NCBI GenBank assembly: GCA_023630585.1
Contig: CM042540.1
Location: forward strand, 20,824,574 to 20,888,573
From: Cranoglanis bouderius
Taxonomy: Eukaryota; Chordata; Actinopteri; Siluriformes; Cranoglanididae
DNA: 64,000 nt
Reading direction: 5' to 3'
Within the stretch, counting starts at the first letter, position 1. Every line of letters begins with the position of its first letter. Both the position numbers and the translations under genes were made by a program. Shown here in pieces: positions 35,949 through 47,742 of this stretch. The notes under the pieces are model-generated. The model was not told the origin of the DNA, ran no database searches, and was given only the letters and a program-made list of their open reading frames with translations.

Positions 35949-36625
35949 GTGAAACACCAGGAAGCAGTATTCACTACTGGATGATCAGCCATGAGGGGCA
36001 CATCATTTGTGAGGACATCCTGCATCGTCTGAGAACATCGTCTGGGCTTGCTGCTGTCTTTTCTACTTACCACATTCTCAATCTTCAGTACCAAGATGAT
36101 GCTGCATGCACACTGGAATTCATTCAAAAGGTTAGATTCTTAGATGCGTACATCCTTCAGCTGTTACTGTGTGATGTGAGCATTTGAGGACACTGTGTTG
36201 CTCATGTTTCATTTCACTGGTCACACACCAACTGCCCAAAAGATCTGATGGCTGGAGCTTGTTAAAGAAGCTCTCCCAACACTAATCAGGGTAGAGCAAA
36301 CTACCATTTTCTCTGAACCATGTTAATATATGGATTTACATTTGACAATGTGTAACTCCTAAAAAAATGCTAAAATGTAACATTACCTACTCCTAACATA
36401 GTAAAGGGCAGTGATCTTGATACAAGAATAGACTTTGCTATATTTATATTATCTCAGTGAGTAAACTTTTTTTCCCCACACTAATATTTCAGGCAGTTCA
36501 TCTGGATAAAACCTGAGAGAGGCACCAAGGCTCCACAAGACACACAAGTTTGTTTACCAATTACCTTCAGATTTTGTACAAAGGGTTTGTACGTTCATTC
36601 ATTCACTTGGTTTGTCAACTACTGA
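35949..36625 (+). CDS. Two-exon coding relic inside the insertion
   Basis: Exon one (35949-36130) follows a TTTCAG acceptor and encodes GETPGSSIHYWMISHEGHII, then LAAVFSTYHILNLQYQDDA and TLEFIQK before a GT donor. A second acceptor (...TTTCAGGCAG) opens exon two at 36497, which continues in phase as FIWIKPERGTKAPQ and ends at a stop at 36625. The pattern LEFIQ + F-x-I-x-PERGTKA resembles the C-terminus of a multicopy teleost protein family whose loci are dispersed like mobile DNA. Exact annotation of that family is not certain. No start exon was identified. That the reading continues across a plausible intron suggests a real, possibly decayed gene carried by the element. Confidence 0.4.
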
Positions 36626-36689
36626 TTTTGATATTTTGTGTTTATTTGAGTTCAGTGTGCACACTTGTTAAAGTTTGATAAAACTTTAA

Positions 36690-36789
<100 letters not shown>

Positions 36790-37529
36790 GGCTGAAATAG
36801 TTTTTACCCTTAAATGTGCTTCAGGTTTTTATGTTTTTCAAGAAAGCTTTTCTAAAGCTTAATAAAGAGAGACATTTTTTGAAAAGACACTTTGAAGCTG
36901 TATTATTTTTGTTAAAATTTTATGTCACTATTTTAAAGGCTACATTTACTGTATACACTGTATTAAAACATATTTTTATAGCAAGACTGCTAAGGGGTAA
37001 TTTATCAAATCACAAGGTTTAGAAAAGAAATGTAAAAACAAAAACAATAACTGTAGTCCTTTTTACTAGCAGTCCATTAATCAATAGCTTATACAGTAGC
37101 ACATTTGTACTGTAGTTTACAGTAAAATCCTGCATATATACCTCTTGTGAAAAAGTGCAAATAAACATTACTTAACTGCTAATCCTTTTGTCAGTATTTT
37201 ACTGTAAATGTAGAAGATAACAGCTTTATGCTGTATTTGCAAAAACAGTATCCAACTGTACATTTCAGCAACAGCAAGACACTATTAATTTTACAGTAAC
37301 TTGCTGGCAACTGTGCTGCCAGTGCTTTACTGTTTTTTAACAGGACCATTTTTAACAGTCTACTTGGTCATTCATTTATTGAGGAAAATAATCCAGTATT
37401 ACATATCTGTGAGTGGCAAAAGTATGTCAACCTCTAGGATTAGCAATTAATTGGAAGGTGAAATTAGAGTGAAGTGTTTTTAGGATGACAGTCAGGTGTG
37501 AGTGAGCGCCCTGTTTTATTTAAAGAACA

Positions 37530-38590
37530 AGGATCTATCAAAGTCTGATCTTCACAACACATGTTTGTGGAAGTGTATCATGGTATAAACAAATGAGATT
37601 TTTGAGGACCTCAGAAAAAGAGTTGTTGATCCTCATCAGGCTGTAAAAGGTTACAAAACCATCTCTAGAGAGTTTGGACTTCACAAATCCACAGTCAGAC
37701 AGATTGTGTACAAATGGAGGAAATTCATGATCATCGTTACCCTCCCCAGGAGTGACCAACAAGAGCAAGATCTCCAAGAGCAAGACGTGTAATAGTCTGC
37801 GAGGTCACAAAGGAACCCAGGGTAACTTCTAAGCAACTAAAGGCCTCTTTCATATTGGCTAATGTTAATGTTCATGAGTCCACCATCAGGAGACCACTAA
37901 ATAACAGTAGTGTACATGGCAGGGCTGCAAGGAGAAAGCCACTGCTCTCCAAAAAGAACATTGCTGCCCGTCTGCAGTTTGCTAAAGATCACGTGGACAA
38001 GCCAGAAGGCTATTGGTAAAATGTTTTGTGGACGGATGAGACCAAAATATAATTTTTGGTTTAAATGAGAAGCGTTATGCTTGGAGAAAGTAAAATACTG
38101 CATTCAGTATAAGAACCTTATCCCATCTGTGAAACATGGTGGTGGCAGTATCATGGTTTGGGCCTGTTTTGCTGCATCTGGGCTTGCCATTATTGATGGA
38201 ACAATGAATTCTGAATTATACCAGCAAATTCTAAAGGAAAATGTCAGGACATCTGCCCATGAACTGAATCTCAATAGAAAGTGGGTCATGCAGCAAGACA
38301 ACGACTCTAAGCACACAAGTCATTCTACCAAAGAACAGTTAATGAAGAACAAAGTTAATGTTTTGGAATGGCCATGTCAAAGTCCTGACGTTAATCCAAT
38401 AGAAATATTGTGGAAGGACCTGAAGCAAGCAGTTCATGTGAGGAAACACACCAACATCCCAGAGTTGAAGCTGTACTGTACTGAGGAATAGGCTAAAATT
38501 CCTCCAAACCAATGTGCAGGACTGATCAACAGTTACCAGCAATGTTTAGTTGCAGTTATTGCTGCACAAAGGGGTCACACCAGCTACTGA
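37530..38590 (+). pseudogene. Tc1 transposase pseudogene (family E)
   Basis: The N-terminal part includes VVDPHQAVKGYKTISREFGL followed by HKSTVRQIVYKWRKF, the paired-type DNA-binding fold. A frame-broken middle follows (37790-38060). The C-terminal 136-codon frame at 38081-38491 contains KHGGGSIMVWACFAASG, IDGTMNSELYQQIL, WVMQQDNDSKHTSHSTKEQL with the second catalytic Asp, and WPCQSPDVNPIEILWKDLKQ with the Glu. A stop (CTEE then TAG) precedes the last segment (IPPNQCAGLINSYQQCL, VIAAQRGHTSY). The first-Asp block around 38030 reads FCGRMRPK instead of WTDETK through a shift. It is inactive. Confidence 0.88.
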
Positions 38591-38954
38591 AAGCAAAGGT
38601 TCACATACATTTGCCACTCACAGATATGTAATATTGGATCATTTTCCTCAATAAATAAATGACCAAGTATAATATTTTTGTCTCATTTGTTTAATTGGGT
38701 TCTCTTTATCTACTTTTAGGACTTGAAAATCTGATGATGTTTTAGGTCATATTTATGCAGAAATATATAAAGAGTTCACAAACTTTCAAGCACCACTGAG
38801 GAAATTTGGGAAAGAGGTCTGAGTTTATGTCAGGGCATTTGCCACCCATGGATGTGTTCCTCAGAATGTTGATGATTGAGTTTGTTGTGTCAGGGAAAGA
38901 CAACTGGGTCTTTCTATTTTATTGGAACTTCTTGTTACAATCTTGTAGCCTACC

Positions 38955-39135
38955 ACTGTTCATTCATTCAATTATCTACTTATTTATCCTGGTCAGGGAT
39001 GTGGTGGAGATGGAGCAAGATCCACTTTGAATGGGACGCCATTCCATTGCAGGGCATCACACACATTTGCTCACACCTATGTGAAATTTGAAGTATTTAA
39101 TCCACCCATTGGCATGTTTATGGGAGATGGGAGGT
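38955..39135 (-). mobile_element. 3' part of a SINE (family d group)
   Basis: On the minus strand, TGATGCCCTGCAATGGAATG, GGCGTCCCATTC and GACCAGGATAAATAAG, followed by an AATGAATGA tail, follow the 3' body of this SINE group. The tRNA head is missing. Confidence 0.55.
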
Positions 39136-40500
39136 GGGGAGCTGCAATCATGATTTTTTTTTAAGTAATTGTACCATCTCTACTGAAAGCACTGTGAAAT
39201 GTTTGATACTTACTTTGAAAGTTTTGACGAGTTATATTCTTTTAAAAACATGTCTAGCATTTTGTCTTTGTAAACAACTGAATTACAACGGCATGAGTGC
39301 AGATAAAAAAGCTAGCTAAAAGTGGTGCAATTGTCCCTGACTCTATATCAAAACATTTCCATGTGATAAAATCTAAATCAGATCATTAGATTTTTCTCAA
39401 TTGAATTTGCCTTGTTTCCAGACATTGTTATAGATTACCCAAGAGTCACAGTGAAAATCTAATTAGGAAATGCAATTTAATGCAGTCTAAGGAGAGTCAA
39501 TTCAACTGAATGTGCAAATTTCCTTATGTTTGTTTATGTAAAAATGTGACTGGGTAGGTAATGGATGGTTATCACTTTCCTACCATTATGCAGCCATTTG
39601 GGGAGCAAGAGTAATGGTTTTCCTAATTATGGGTTAATGAGGCTTACTTTGAAATCTCTTGCAGACCTTAGAGCTGGATACATGACACAGTCATGATTGG
39701 TGGTCTTTCAAAACAGCTGAAAGTAACCTCAGGCAAGACACCATATTGATGAGATGAGCCTATATCTGACTATTCTTTAAGTAACACATTACAAGAACAG
39801 TGGTAAATGGTAGTACCATTGAGTTCACTGCAGGAAAAGCCACATTGTAGAACATGGAGATGTGCAGGCTAAGGACCAAGCAGCTGCTGTACAAATAATA
39901 ACGTTTCAGCACTCTCCAGAGGTGAACTTTTAGGCCCCAGAGATTTTTTTCTATACTCACTGATCTCATGGGCATAACCAAAAGCCCCAGCCAGGTAGGA
40001 AAGAATCTTTTTTTAACCACCTAATTCCAGGAGAGGATCAAACTCTGTTAGGAGAAAGTGTCTCCAGGGCATTAATGCTACCATTTATGATGTGTGAGTT
40101 TCACTGGGTTCTGCTTCTGTTTTACAGGGGCCAGATGCCTGCACAGACCCAGTACACACTGTGAAATGGAAGGTGGTGTAGGAGCTTTAGGAGGTGAACC
40201 ACCAAAGATTCCGTATAGGATTCATATACTGAAAATGATTTCTCTTTATTAGGGCCCAGAGACAAAATAGAGCCTTTCAAACTGGACATCCTTGATGGCA
40301 AGGTGGGAATGATGAGGCCTATAACAATCATAACTTACATATCTGTATGAACTAGGTGACAGTCGTAATATTATCTCAAGGTACTCTACCCAGAACATAT
40401 GAGTGTTGCCAGTATCTCCTGGTTTGTTGAGTGCTGTTCTAATTTGGTGGAGGTAGGGAGAACAACAAGAGAAGACAAAGCCTAATGGTTGTCCTGGTAC
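39136..40500. other. Unassigned stretch
   Basis: No recognised gene. Minus-strand ORFs (39760-40020, 40122-40331) have no clear domain. They could be traces of an old retroelement together with 41248-41478, but this is weak. Confidence 0.3.
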
Positions 40501-40502
40501 TA

Positions 40503-41190
40503 CAACCCCAATTCCGAAAAAGTTGGGACAGTATGGAAAATGCTAATAAAAACAAAGAAGAGTGATTTGTAAATGTACTTTGACTTGCATTTAAACAGAA
40601 AAAGTACAAAGACAAGGTATTTGATGTTTTACCTAATCAACTGCATAGTTTTTTGAAGATAAATGTTTATTTTTAAATTGATGCATGCAACACGTTGCAA
40701 AAAAGTTGGAACGGGACAATTTAGGACTAATAGCGATGTGACAAGTTGAAATAAGAAGGTGATGTGAAACAGGTGAGGCAATCGTCTAATCATAGTATAT
40801 AAGGAGCCTCCAAAAAATGCCCAGTCCTTTAAGAGCAAGGAAGTGAGGCTCGCCAATCTGCCAAAAGATGCATCAGTGAATAATCCAACACTTTGAGAAC
40901 AACATTCCCAAAGACAAATTGGTGGGATTTTGGGTATTTCATCTTCTACAGTGCACAATATAATTAAAAGATTCAAGGAATCCAGTCAAATCTTGGTGTG
41001 TAAAGGACAAGGACCACTTCTGAATGCTGATGTATGTCTGATGTCTGCACTGGGGATTATAGCTTTAGGCTTCTAAAGGGAAACCACTAAAAAAGCCATG
41101 CAGGTGTCTACCATGACTGCAAGGAGAACTGGGATCATGGAGAATGCAACCAAGTCAGGTAGCTTTGGCAAGACTTTAGTCCCAAAGACT
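40503..41190 (+). mobile_element. 5' half of a degraded Tc1-type element
   Basis: The terminus ACAACCCCAATTCCGAAAAA followed by GTTGGGACAGT is a common teleost Tc1-family end; a second GTTGGAACGGG copy lies near 40702. The text TTCATCTTCTACAGTGCACA continues with ATAATTAAAAGATTCAAGG. This corresponds to the end of the first helix-turn-helix of a transposase, followed by a GTAAAGGACAAGG linker. The catalytic half and right terminus are absent. Confidence 0.6.
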
Positions 41191-41247
41191 GTCTTCTTTC
41201 CTTCCTTCCAGCTGTAGAAAAAAGTTGTCATTGTTAAAAGAGAAAAA

Positions 41248-41478
41248 TCATTCTGGTGAGTTCATGCACACACTAAACATTTCGTAGCCATCCTGACCAG
41301 GCTGCTTCTTGAATTGTGGCTGATCAGTAGTCGACTTTAAATCTAAATCAGCTAGTCTATCTTGTCTCTGAGACATCAACATTATGCAACAATCTAGGAA
41401 CAGATCAGGCACATCCAGATGAAGGCATGAAAGACAAATTTTATGGCCATTGGCCCATCTTAATGATATTAGACACAA
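41248..41478 (-). pseudogene. Possible gag-like zinc-binding relic
   Basis: The minus frame contains NGHKICLSCLHLDVPDLFLD followed by C. It resembles the H-x-x-C-x-x-C(L) motif of gag-like proteins of fish DIRS or Gypsy-type retroelements. Only this short stretch is suggestive and no neighbouring polymerase was identified. It is speculative and could be chance. Confidence 0.2.
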
Positions 41479-42639
41479 TTTGCATAGGTATGAAAAAACA
41501 TGGCATAACAGGTCAACAACAAAGTTGAAGGTAAATTTTGTTGAAAGAAACCAGATATACTGTATTAGCCATCAGTAGCCATCTGGTAGCCGTTAACTTT
41601 TGAGCTAGGGTGCATATGCCAGGAAAGAATATGAGATTTGACAGGATACCTGAGTTACAAAAAGTAAGCATGGGCTAGGCACAAAAACACAGCCTTGCTG
41701 GTTGCAATAAATATTTTAGCTTCCTAAGCTGACGGTTAGCAGATGGGTCCCAATTGGATGCTGGAGTAGTTGGGTTTGATGTAGCAAATACTGTTAACTG
41801 AACGTCTGATTTGCATTCAACAGCTAGCTCTGTAATTATGCAGGTTCCAGAAAGACCAGTCCTTGCAACAGCAGTGCCAAGCCCACTGTAAATAACGCCT
41901 GGGTGCAAGACAAATATTTATGTTCTTGACCAACACATTTTGATCAAATAGGCCTATTCCACATGGATAGATCCTCTGGGTCCCCACCTTTCTCAGGGCA
42001 ACATCCTTGCCCTCCCATGATGGTGGATTTGTTTGGTGCTTCATAAATAGAAATCAACATGGTTCACCAAGCAATAGTGTGAGTCAATGGTCTCAGGAAG
42101 TCCCAATAACTAAAAATTTCAGGATAGTGGTAAAAGTATCTTGATGTACTACATTCTAACCTTACCTTGGCAGCTGCCTACAAATATCACAACTAAGGAC
42201 CCCGTTTATCAAACGCAGAAGCAAATGCAGTCAGTCTGCTGAAAGATGTATAAAAACTTGTTTTATATATGTGTGCTATTATTTAAACATGGTTTCGGGC
42301 TGTTACATAGTGAAATGGACATAATCCAATCAGTTTGTAATCAGATACTGGCTCTCAAAAATGTCTGATGCTCCTGAGTCATTACATCAACATCAAAACA
42401 GAGAAGAGTGCTTACATACACTGTACAGACAACAATGGAGAAAGTTTTAAAATGACCTCATAAAAAGACATTAAAAACAAGAAATGTAGTCAAACAAACA
42501 GAACTGAGTGAACAAATCTCTCTCTGACCGAGAGAAAAAAGAGAGAGACATATTTCAGTTCAGGAAAGTCTGTAGTTTTCAGAATGTGTCAGAATGTGCA
42601 AGCTGCCACACATTTATGACTTTGTGGGGACCAAGTACT
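41479..42639. other. Unassigned stretch
   Basis: No gene was recognised. 42420-42490 shares short blocks with 5735-5850, an unclassified repeat. Confidence 0.35.
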
Positions 42640-42935
42640 AGCCCAAACCTGTTCCAGTATGACAACATAGCAAGGTCCATGAAGACACAGTGTGCCAAGG
42701 TTGGAGTAGAAGAACTCGAGTGGCCTGCACAGAGCCCTGACCTCAACCCCACTGAACACCTTCGGAATGAACTGGAATGCTGACTGTACGCCAGGCCTCC
42801 TTACCTTACTGACGCCAGTGCCCGACCTCACTAATGTGCTTGTGGCCGAATGTACAGAAATCCCCACAACCATACTCCAGATTCAAATGTAAAGCCTTCC
42901 CAGAGAGTGGAAGCTGTTGTGAAAGCAGCTATGTG
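42640..42935 (+). pseudogene. Tc1 transposase C-terminal fragment
   Basis: The plus frame reads NLFQYDNIARSMKTQCAKVG followed by VEELEWPAQSPDLNPTEHLR. This contains the second catalytic Asp position (YDN) and the SPDLNPTE block with the Glu. A stop follows after NELEC (42781). The text beyond still reads like LYARPPYLTDA and PHNHTPDSNVKPSQRVEAVV, the usual C-terminus. The AP-x-HK tract after the Asp is partly deleted. No inverted repeats were identified around it. Confidence 0.8.
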
Positions 42936-43084
42936 TGTTATGGTCAGCTGTCTCCTTCCTCTTCGACCTTTCAGCAGCGTTAACCAGTCAACCACAAGAG
43001 TCTCTTGTCCATCCTCATGAGTCTTGGGATTCATGATACAGCATGGCAATGGTTTGATTCCTAACTGGAGGGTCAGTCATATCA

Positions 43085-44081
43085 GGTGACGTGGAGGGGA
43101 TCCACATCTGCTCTACGCAGACTCTCCACTGGTGTCACACAAGGCTCAGTACTTGGTCCTCTACCATTCTCCCTCTATACTCAACCTCACATACTGTAGG
43201 TTTTCAAACAACTGCTATGCAGATGACACTCAACTCATCCTCTCCTTCCCTCCCTCAGACACTCATGTTTCTGCTCAGATCTCAGCATCAGGGTAACCAT
43301 GGACAATCAATTGTCCTTTTCCTCTCACATTGCTAATCTGACATGCTCATGCTGATTTCTCCTTTACAACATCAGAAGGATTCGTCCATTTCTATCCACA
43401 CAGGCCACTCAGGTGTTTGTTCAGTCCCTTGTCACTTCAAGACTGGACTACTGCAACTCACTCCTGGCAGGTCTCCCGCTGAGCGCAATTCAACCTCTGC
43501 AATTGTTCCAGAATGCAGCTGCACAACTTGTGTTCAACCTTCCTAAATTCTCCCACACCACCCCTACACATCTTCCACTGGCATCCTGTAGATGCCCGCA
43601 TCAGATTTAAAACACTGATGCTTGCCTACAAGGCCAAAAATGGACCAGCACCCACCTACCTTAAAGCGCTTATCACACCTCACAGGTGATCAGTGATCCT
43701 CTAGCACTGCTTGATCGTCCTACCATCTCTCAAGGTACAAGGAAGGCATGCATCAAGACTCTTCTCGGTTCTGGCACCTAGGTGATGGAATGAACTTCCT
43801 CTAGATGTCTGAACAGAGTCACTGGCAGTCGTCAAATGATGACTAAAGACCTACCTCTTCCTGAAGTATTTAAATTAGCACTTTATTTAAAAATATTGTG
43901 TTGTCTGTGTGCTTTTCTTACTATATTACCTCAGAGAGTAATATAGACAGAGTTTTTTAGACTGATAGTATTCGTACGCCGTGACCTAGTGAACCAGTAT
44001 CAGGATCATCTTTATTGATGGAGAGTTCAAAGCACTTCTGTAAGTCGCTATGGATAAGGGCATCTGCCAAATGCCTGAAAT
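43085..44081 (+). mobile_element. L2/CR1-clade LINE fragment with SINE-like 3' tail
   Basis: A reverse transcriptase fragment (43130-43690) is followed by a 3' UTR ending GTAAGTCGCTATGGATAAGG and GCATCTGCCAAATGCCTGAAA. This 3' end is the same as the tail of the SINE at 46190-46350. The 5' part of the LINE is missing. It is a different lineage from the L2 at 10538. Confidence 0.82.
43130..43690 (+). pseudogene. LINE reverse transcriptase C-terminal fragment
   Basis: Recognisable blocks in order, with frame changes, are GSVLGPLPFSLYTQ, NCYADDTQLILSFP (the catalytic YADD), ITMDNQLSFSSHIANLT, VFVQSLVTSRLDYCNSLLAG, QPLQLFQNAAAQLVFNLP, RIRFKTLMLAYKAKNGPAPT and YLKALITPH. This is the canonical order of an L2-type polymerase C-terminus. 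A deletion separates the YADD block from the thumb. It is dead. Confidence 0.85.
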
Positions 44082-44435
44082 CAGTCCCTCTGGGTTTTGC
44101 GAGTGCAGAAATTAATGCAAAATCAAGCAAACTCTGCAATATTCAGAGAAGCTGCAGATTTTGTGTCAAGATGCATCATGCGACGTCATCACAATGCGCA
44201 AAGCCCTCTTCGATTCATGCGCGTCGAACATGAGTACAACTAAACGGCCCCATTTACCAACAAACATCACTGCGAAAGACCGTGTGAAACAATTGTGTGC
44301 AACTGCAATTTCGCCAATTCAAGTAGTTTTTCGCAAAAAAAGCACAAAAACTTCAGCAAATTGCATCACAAACTGAAAATGAAAAATCACCACAGCAAAA
44401 TCAAGCATTTTTGGTCCCAAGAATCACACACACAC
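44082..44435 (+). mobile_element. MITE with 6-bp duplication family, copy A
   Basis: It begins CAGTCCCTCTGGGTTTTGCG, then GAAATTAATGCAAAATCAAG, and matches copies at 49362 and 56364. The 3' end dissolves into an (AC)n/A-rich tract, so its right terminus is lost. It starts at the 3' tail of the preceding LINE. Its frame from 44231 reads MSTTKRPHLPTNITAKDRVK then AISPIQVVF, which is shared with copy C. Confidence 0.75.
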
Positions 44436-44689
44436 AAAAAAAAACACGTAAATGTAAATGTGTCTACAAACTTTTCACCATATAGTCTACTTCATTTTGA
44501 GCACGAAGGTTAAAGTTTGGTGGGAGTGAGGCACAATATTGTTTATCTACAGTAATACAGTAATACAACAGTGTAGTGTTGAGAGCAAGAGAGAGTGTGA
44601 GTGAAAGTACATTGGGTTTATGTGGTTAAGGTAGGCTGTCTTGCGAAAAACAATTATGCATTTTAAGTCCCTTATGCATCATATTTGTA

Positions 44690-45080
44690 ACCCTTCAGCA
44701 ATAATCCTGCAGAACAGAACGCAGGACATGGTCTGCTATGTTTTACGAACAGCCCACAGGAGTCCATTATGCTGCTCGTACGGATAGACGTTAGGACCGC
44801 GCAGACTCGGCGGCTCGCGCTGTAGCTAGTGTAACACCAACCGTTTAGACGGCGCGGTTGGGAACGGAGAACAGCAGCTGGGTTCGTCGTTCTCTGCCTC
44901 AAGCACATGCAGAACTTGTTTAACACCCGCACTTGAGGCACGAGGTCTGGTCTGGTCTGGATGGAGTTTGGGAGGCGGTTCCAGTGCACCGTGCACGCGT
45001 AAACCCGCCTTTCGTGTGCGTTTCTTCATCCGACTGGGAAAGTCTTCGGGCTGACTTTGTGTGTGTGTGTGTGTGTGTGT

Positions 45081-45114
<34 letters not shown>

Positions 45115-45221
45115 CCACCGTTTCTTTTCGCACTGGAACAGCCAGCGCTAGAACAGGAGGGACCGCTGCAGTTTTTTCCTTCCTCTTTTCGTCCACGGTG
45201 GATCCGTGGATATTAAGCAGA
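44690..45221 (+). promoter_or_regulatory. CpG-rich promoter and 5' UTR region
   Basis: CpG dinucleotides are markedly denser here than in the rest of the window (for example GACCGCGCAGACTCGGCGGC and CACCGTGCACGCGTAAACCC), and this density continues past the exon to about 45690. A (TG)n tract (45057-45081) followed by (TC)n (45083-45111) lies within the inferred 5' UTR. No TATA box is evident, as is usual for CpG-island promoters. The transcription start was not determined. Confidence 0.6.
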
Positions 45222-45322
45222 ATGAATTCGGACATTAACGTGTACCTGGGACGGGAGAAAGCGGGGCTTATGCGGAAGAGAGCCCTCCTCTTGAGGAAAG
45301 GCTGCAGCTTCGAGATAACTAG
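45222..45322 (+). CDS. First coding exon of an unidentified host gene
   Basis: The ATG at 45222 has A at position -3 and opens MNSDINVYLGREKAGLMRKR, then ALLLRKGCSFEIT. After 33 codons the frame ends with AG and a GTGAGT donor, so the next residue (Ser or Arg) is split across the intron. This ATG was preferred over the in-frame upstream one at 45057 because that one would translate a microsatellite. The basic, compact sequence looks like a short alternative N-terminus of a larger cytoplasmic protein. I do not recognise the gene. No acceptor-linked continuation was found to the window's end, so intron 1 could span most of 45323-64000. Confidence 0.6.
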
Positions 45323-45990
45323 GTGAGTCCAGAGCTAAATGGAAATCTTATGCGTATTGTTCGGGGTTGGTATGGAATTCCAGAGTGGGTTTTTTTTTTT
45401 TTTTTTTTTGCTGGGGAACACCGCATCTATTCCCGTTACCGGACCTGCACAGCAGCGTCGTGTGTTGCCTTAGGCGTTAGGCTCAGAGCCAATTTTGGCC
45501 ACATTGTCTTCTTGAGTTTCAGTTAGAGAAATGGGACAAATTGATGTGTAGGAAGGAAAAACTTCACGCTCAGCGCTCAGCTGTCAGACTCATCCTGGGA
45601 TTGCACTATCTAAAGTGTGCATACCCTAAGTGCTCGCGCTCGCAGAGACCAAAAGGAGCGCGCGAGTGCGCGCTGAGGCGCATTAATATTGACACGGTAG
45701 TTGCACTTTGCTGCATTTATGTCAATACAGCAATTTAGACGAATGCTTTCAAGAGTCACGTGAAAAGTCATGCCATAAAACACAAGTGCAGCTGGGTGCC
45801 GCCGTGCCGCATCGGTGCGGTGTGTGTGTGTGTGTGTGTGGCTGCATCAGTGGGTTGTGTGTTGTTGTGCATGCATGTGTCAGTTTGATTGAGTGCTTCC
45901 AGTATCCGGGCAGCCCAACTGTAGACCTGTATGGCTGGAGTCCAGCAAAAATTCCCTGCTCCTGGCTAACAGCAGTCTCGGGTGTGTGTA

Positions 45991-46043
<53 letters not shown>

Positions 46044-46189
46044 GCAGGTAGATGAACAAACTGCAAGATTCCAAGCCGAAAAGTAACACAGTTGGGCTCA
46101 TCTGCAACAGATCAAGCACGAGCTCCCAAATGCCATATAGATTACTCATGGAGGCCATCATGCTTCAAAGGACAGCTGCGAGCAGTTAT
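45323..46189. other. Start of the inferred intron, with microsatellites
   Basis: It holds a T-run at 45389-45411, a CpG-dense part to about 45690, a (TG)n run at 45819-45840, and a (TG)n(AG)n tract at 45980-46040. No exon was recognised; ORFs through the tracts are artefacts. Confidence 0.6.
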
Positions 46190-46350
46190 ATTCATTTTGT
46201 CCTTTGCATTTACATTGATTCATTTGGCACTCACTCTTATTCAAATCGACTTACAACTGAGCTGATGAGGATAAAGAAGCCAACACTGACAGCTTGGCAG
46301 TGCTGGGATTTGAACTCACGACCTTCTGATCAGTAGTCTAGAGAACTATT
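46190..46350 (-). mobile_element. SINE with LINE-shared 3' tail
   Basis: On the minus strand it has a degraded tRNA-like head, then GTGAGTTCAAATCCCAGCAC (B-box-like). It ends GTTGTAAGTCG...GTGCCAAATGAATCAATGTAAA. The tail parallels the 3' end of the LINE at 43085-44081. Confidence 0.7.
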
Positions 46351-47567
46351 CACTGAGGCACACTTTTGCTAGCCAAAAAAACCCCAAAAAAACAGAAAAA
46401 GAAAACTTAACAATAACTGATTCACAATAGGCGTGATGGAATATAAACGGAGCAAAAGTGGTGAGTCTCAGGATTAGTCATGGTATAATTAGACGGTTAC
46501 CTCACTGTTGACTAAAATCATACTCCAAAAACCCCTGTTTCTCAACACAGCCACGTGACTGCTCTGAAAACCCTTCGGATGTATAATCCACGACTGTTGT
46601 GAACATGTTACATAGCTACCACTGCGTGATCCTAATTGTATCATAGACAACGGCTAGAAAATCACACAGAAGCACATGGCATTGCTGACCAGAACTAAAC
46701 AAAACAACTCTATTTTCGGCTAAGCAGCTTTCAGCCTTTCCTTGCAGCAACTCTCTTTCAGCTCATAACGACTACATGATAAATACTGACAACATAGGAG
46801 ATTTTATAGAAAATTCATTCTCAAAAACAATTAGGGGATTTGATCTTTTTTTTCCCCCTTTCTTTTTTGAGCAAAGTGTGCAAAGAGATTTATATACAAA
46901 GAATTAGTAATAAAGATCTCCTACAGTACATACTGTGATAACGTGAAAGCATGATATTATTAGACAAAGTTATCATACAGTGAAAATTCGAAACCATAAG
47001 CACATTCAAAAGCTTCATTCAACAAAACATTATTTTTTTGGAATATGAAGTGGTCTACAGCAAAGCTAATGTAGAGGGGGAAAATGACAACAATAATAAC
47101 AACAACAACAATAATAATAATAAATTAAACCAAGACTAAAAGTAGGGCTCTTCAACCAAAGGATGATGCAAGCTCACTGAGCAGAAAGTAAATAAGTATT
47201 CTGCATCCTATAGGAAATATTTGATGTACTGAAGCTCTGAAAATATACATACATATTGTGATTATCATCATGAATAGGAGCGATGATAGTTGATAGGGTC
47301 AGTGCCCTTGAAAGTAGCATGTCAAATGAATAAAAAATAAGCAGTTAGCTAATAAAGGCTGTCAAGGACACGAACAAGTTTGCTGCTGTTGTCAGTCAAG
47401 ATACAGTTATGGAAACTTATAGGAAACGTAAGGAAATGTATATTTAAAACAGGTAGATAATAATGTCTGTTGCATGAGCTTCTTGAACAGATAATAGACT
47501 CCAAGGGTGGCTTGTACAGTATAAATGGACACGGCTAAGCCCCTAAGACAAAATCCTGGCGGGACTG
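46351..47567. other. Unassigned stretch
   Basis: Nothing was recognised except an (AAC)n/(AAT)n tract at about 47088-47124. Confidence 0.45.
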
Positions 47568-47742
47568 CATATCATCTCAGGGAGTTTTTCCTTGCCGCCA
47601 TCTCCTCTGGCTTGCTGATTAGGGATAAATTTATGAATTAAATAAATTATATCTGGAATTTATATATTTCTATAAAGCTGCTTTTTGACGATGTCCATTG
47701 TTAAAAGCGCTATACAAATAAAATGAAATTGAATTGAACAGC
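47568..47742 (+). mobile_element. L2-like 3' end fragment
   Basis: TCATCTCAGGGAGTTTTTCC, TTAAAAGCGCTATACAAATA and a TGAAATTGAATTGAA tail match the ends at 9156-9705 and 12120-12346. Only the last 175 bp are present. Confidence 0.8.
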
